Part shown: piece by piece, positions 62,501 to 64,000 of the stretch | Numbering within the stretch: position 1 is the first letter of the stretch | How the letters are laid out: each line of letters begins with the position of its first letter | Translations under genes and position numbers: made by a program | From: Veillonella caviae | GTDB taxonomy: Bacteria > Bacillota > Negativicutes > Veillonellales > Veillonellaceae | DNA: 64,000 nucleotides | Assembly (NCBI RefSeq): GCF_003992125.1 | Contig: NZ_RQUY01000003.1 | Span: 62,001-126,000 of the forward strand | Direction of reading: 5' to 3' | Notes under the pieces: model-generated | What the model was told of the DNA's origin: nothing | What the model saw: only the letters and a program-made list of their open reading frames with translations | Database searches by the model: none

Positions 62501-64000
62501 TGTTGTTGAAAAAATAGATAGTGCTGTAAAAAAACAACACAGTGCATCTGATAGAAGAAACAGTCGCTTTAAATCATTAGAAGGTAAACAGTCTATAGAT
62601 CGATTACTCTTTGCTATTGGTGAAGCAAAGCAAATTGTTGATAGAAGTTATAATGGCCAAATGAGAGCTATTAATTCACAATTGGAACGTGTCAATGCTG
62701 ATATAGTCAATACACCAGAAACTGACTCAACTAAGTTAGCAGAGCTCAAGGCTAAACAAGAGCTTTTATTGAAAAAACGAACTACTTTAGAAGAGAATAA
62801 AGGAATTGTTGATAGAGCCACTGATAGAGCAGTAGATAGAGCTGTTAATATACAAGTTGGCATTGGATCAAGTAAAAGTGTAGCTGAATCGAAATTAGAA
62901 CGCTATACATATTCTAGTGGTGCTATTGATTCTGATGGAACTATTTTACTTCATGCTAATAGTGCAGATTCAATTAAAGGTAATATTACTGCAATTGGTG
63001 AACAAATTAAAGGTAAGACCGTACAACTAACTGCTTCAAATACTATTAATTTGGAGGCCGGTTCAAATACGCAACGTGTTGAAACAAATAGTAAGTCTAG
63101 TGGCTGGAATGTTTCTGCCAATATTGGTATGAGAACTGGCGGGCTCGTAGGTTGGTCGGCGTCAGCTTATAAAGGAACAGAGAATGGCATAGAAGATAGT
63201 ACTATTCATACTGGTACACATGTTGTAGGTTCTAACAAGGTATCTATTACAAGTGGAAATGATACGAACCTTACCGGTTCTACTATTTCTGGGAAAAGTG
63301 TAACAGCGAATGTAGGTAATAATCTTACTGTAGAAAGCTTACAAGACAGTCAGATTTATCATGAAACATCCAAGAGTAAGGGGCTATCTATATCTGGTGC
63401 AAATTTTATATCTCAACCTACGATTAATGGTATTAATGTAAAAGGCAATATTGATAGTACTTATACAAGTGTTACAGAGCAATCTGGTATTCATGCAGGT
63501 AGTGATGGTATGAATCTTGCTGTTGGCAATATGACAACATTAAAAGGTGCCACTATAACTAGTAAGGCTACACCTGAAAAAAATAAGATGTCTACCAAAT
63601 CTCTTGTTATGGAAGATATTCATAATGAAGCTTCGTATAAGGCTAAAAAGTCTGGGATAGCTATGAACGCATCTGGATTGACAGCAAAGGGTGTTCTCGG
63701 TAAAATCAATCCGTTGGGACTATCTCCGGTAGTTTCTATTCCAGTATCAGATGAGGTCCAATCTACTACAAAATCTGCTATTAGTGATGATATATTGGTA
63801 GAAGTAGAGCATAAACCACTTACTACTATTAATAGAGATACTGAACATGCACTCAATAGTATTAAACCTATATTTGATAAGGCTGATGTAAAAGAACGTA
63901 TGGAGTACGTTAACGCTGTATCTGACGAAGGGTTTAAATTAATTGGGGATATTGCAATGAAGCAAGCTCAGAAGTATGAAGAAAAAGCAGCCATTACTAC
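59586..64000 (+). pseudogene. fhaB: FhaB continuation after the in-frame stop (runs off the window)
   Basis: The frame of fhaB resumes directly after the TAA and stays open for over 1470 codons to the window edge. It begins VYDEKLKAVKLVQQELSAHK, completing the coiled coil. FhaB/CdiA family blocks follow: ETDPQFTNKKVFLSSDYM near 60898-60951, then SDMVWLVKDVVMVEGKPVEV and PKVYLK near 61191-61270. Haemagglutinin repeats such as IEAGGDISIGAKHDIKARNL come after. No start with a ribosome binding site opens this part, so without suppression it is untranslated. The C-terminus, where a CdiA-like toxin would lie, is outside the window. Confidence 0.85.

Noticed and set aside
1-64000. CRISPR arrays, tRNA or rRNA genes, insertion sequences
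   Set aside because: I looked for regularly spaced repeats, cloverleaf-type sequences and transposase motifs and found none.

Overview
The window looks like chromosomal DNA of a Veillonella-type organism (Negativicutes, low-GC Firmicutes with an outer membrane). The sequence supports this in three ways. Gene order is of the Firmicutes type: alaS, an IreB family gene, ruvX, a DUF1292 gene, mltG, a tRNA wobble methyltransferase and a U32 protein, plus infC-rpmI-rplT with an AUU start and a T-box before thrS. A two-partner secretion pair (FhaC/FhaB) requires an outer membrane. The metabolic genes fit an anaerobic fermenter: an uptake [NiFe]-hydrogenase, anaerobic cobalamin synthesis, and acetate, anion and formate/oxalate-type carriers. 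The genus assignment is inference from this mix.

Layout. 1-4014: hydrogenase operon (end of small subunit, large subunit, cytochrome b, maturation protease) and a HupH-like gene. 4319-6221: a membrane glycosyltransferase and a secreted NlpC/P60 hydrolase. 6503-14034: alaS and the conserved housekeeping cluster down to the U32 and DUF4911 genes. 14191-17516: an unrecognised secreted protein, then T-box-controlled thrS. 17681-18953: a thiosulfate/sulfur importer with its TusA-like partner. 19171-23928: an SLC13/DASS carrier (minus), infC-rpmI-rplT, a DUF898-like protein, and an OFA-family MFS carrier (minus) preceded by a ZTP-like riboswitch candidate. 24373-34221: accessory island with a GIY-YIG/DUF4357 protein and a type I restriction-modification locus. 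34468-43006: mostly minus-strand housekeeping and transport genes. 43209-45555: a WG-repeat exported protein and YajQ. 45625-56007: cobalamin genes cbiDETFGHJC with an ABC importer, then a substrate-binding lipoprotein and a CbiK with a signal peptide on the other strand. 56379-64000: fhaC and fhaB, the latter broken by one in-frame stop and running off the window.

The most interesting system is the restriction locus at 25361-34221. Its order is half-hsdS, hsdR, hsdS, hsdM, silent specificity cassette (+), tyrosine recombinase, silent specificity cassette (-). Every target-recognition cassette is bounded by the same two short DNA sequences, and the recombinase gene sits inside a pair of 32-bp imperfect inverted repeats. 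Two successive inversions, one at each boundary sequence, would swap a recognition domain and put hsdM back in its original orientation. The intermediate would have hsdM inverted. This predicts a phase-variable methylome with several specificities and a possible OFF state.

Other points worth attention are the ZTP-like leader before the OFA carrier, the attenuator and AUU start of infC, a possible Shine-Dalgarno switch before cbiD, the 106-bp coding overlap of cbiG and cbiH, the exported CbiK, and the interrupted fhaB. I saw no tRNA, rRNA, CRISPR array, insertion sequence or cobalamin riboswitch.
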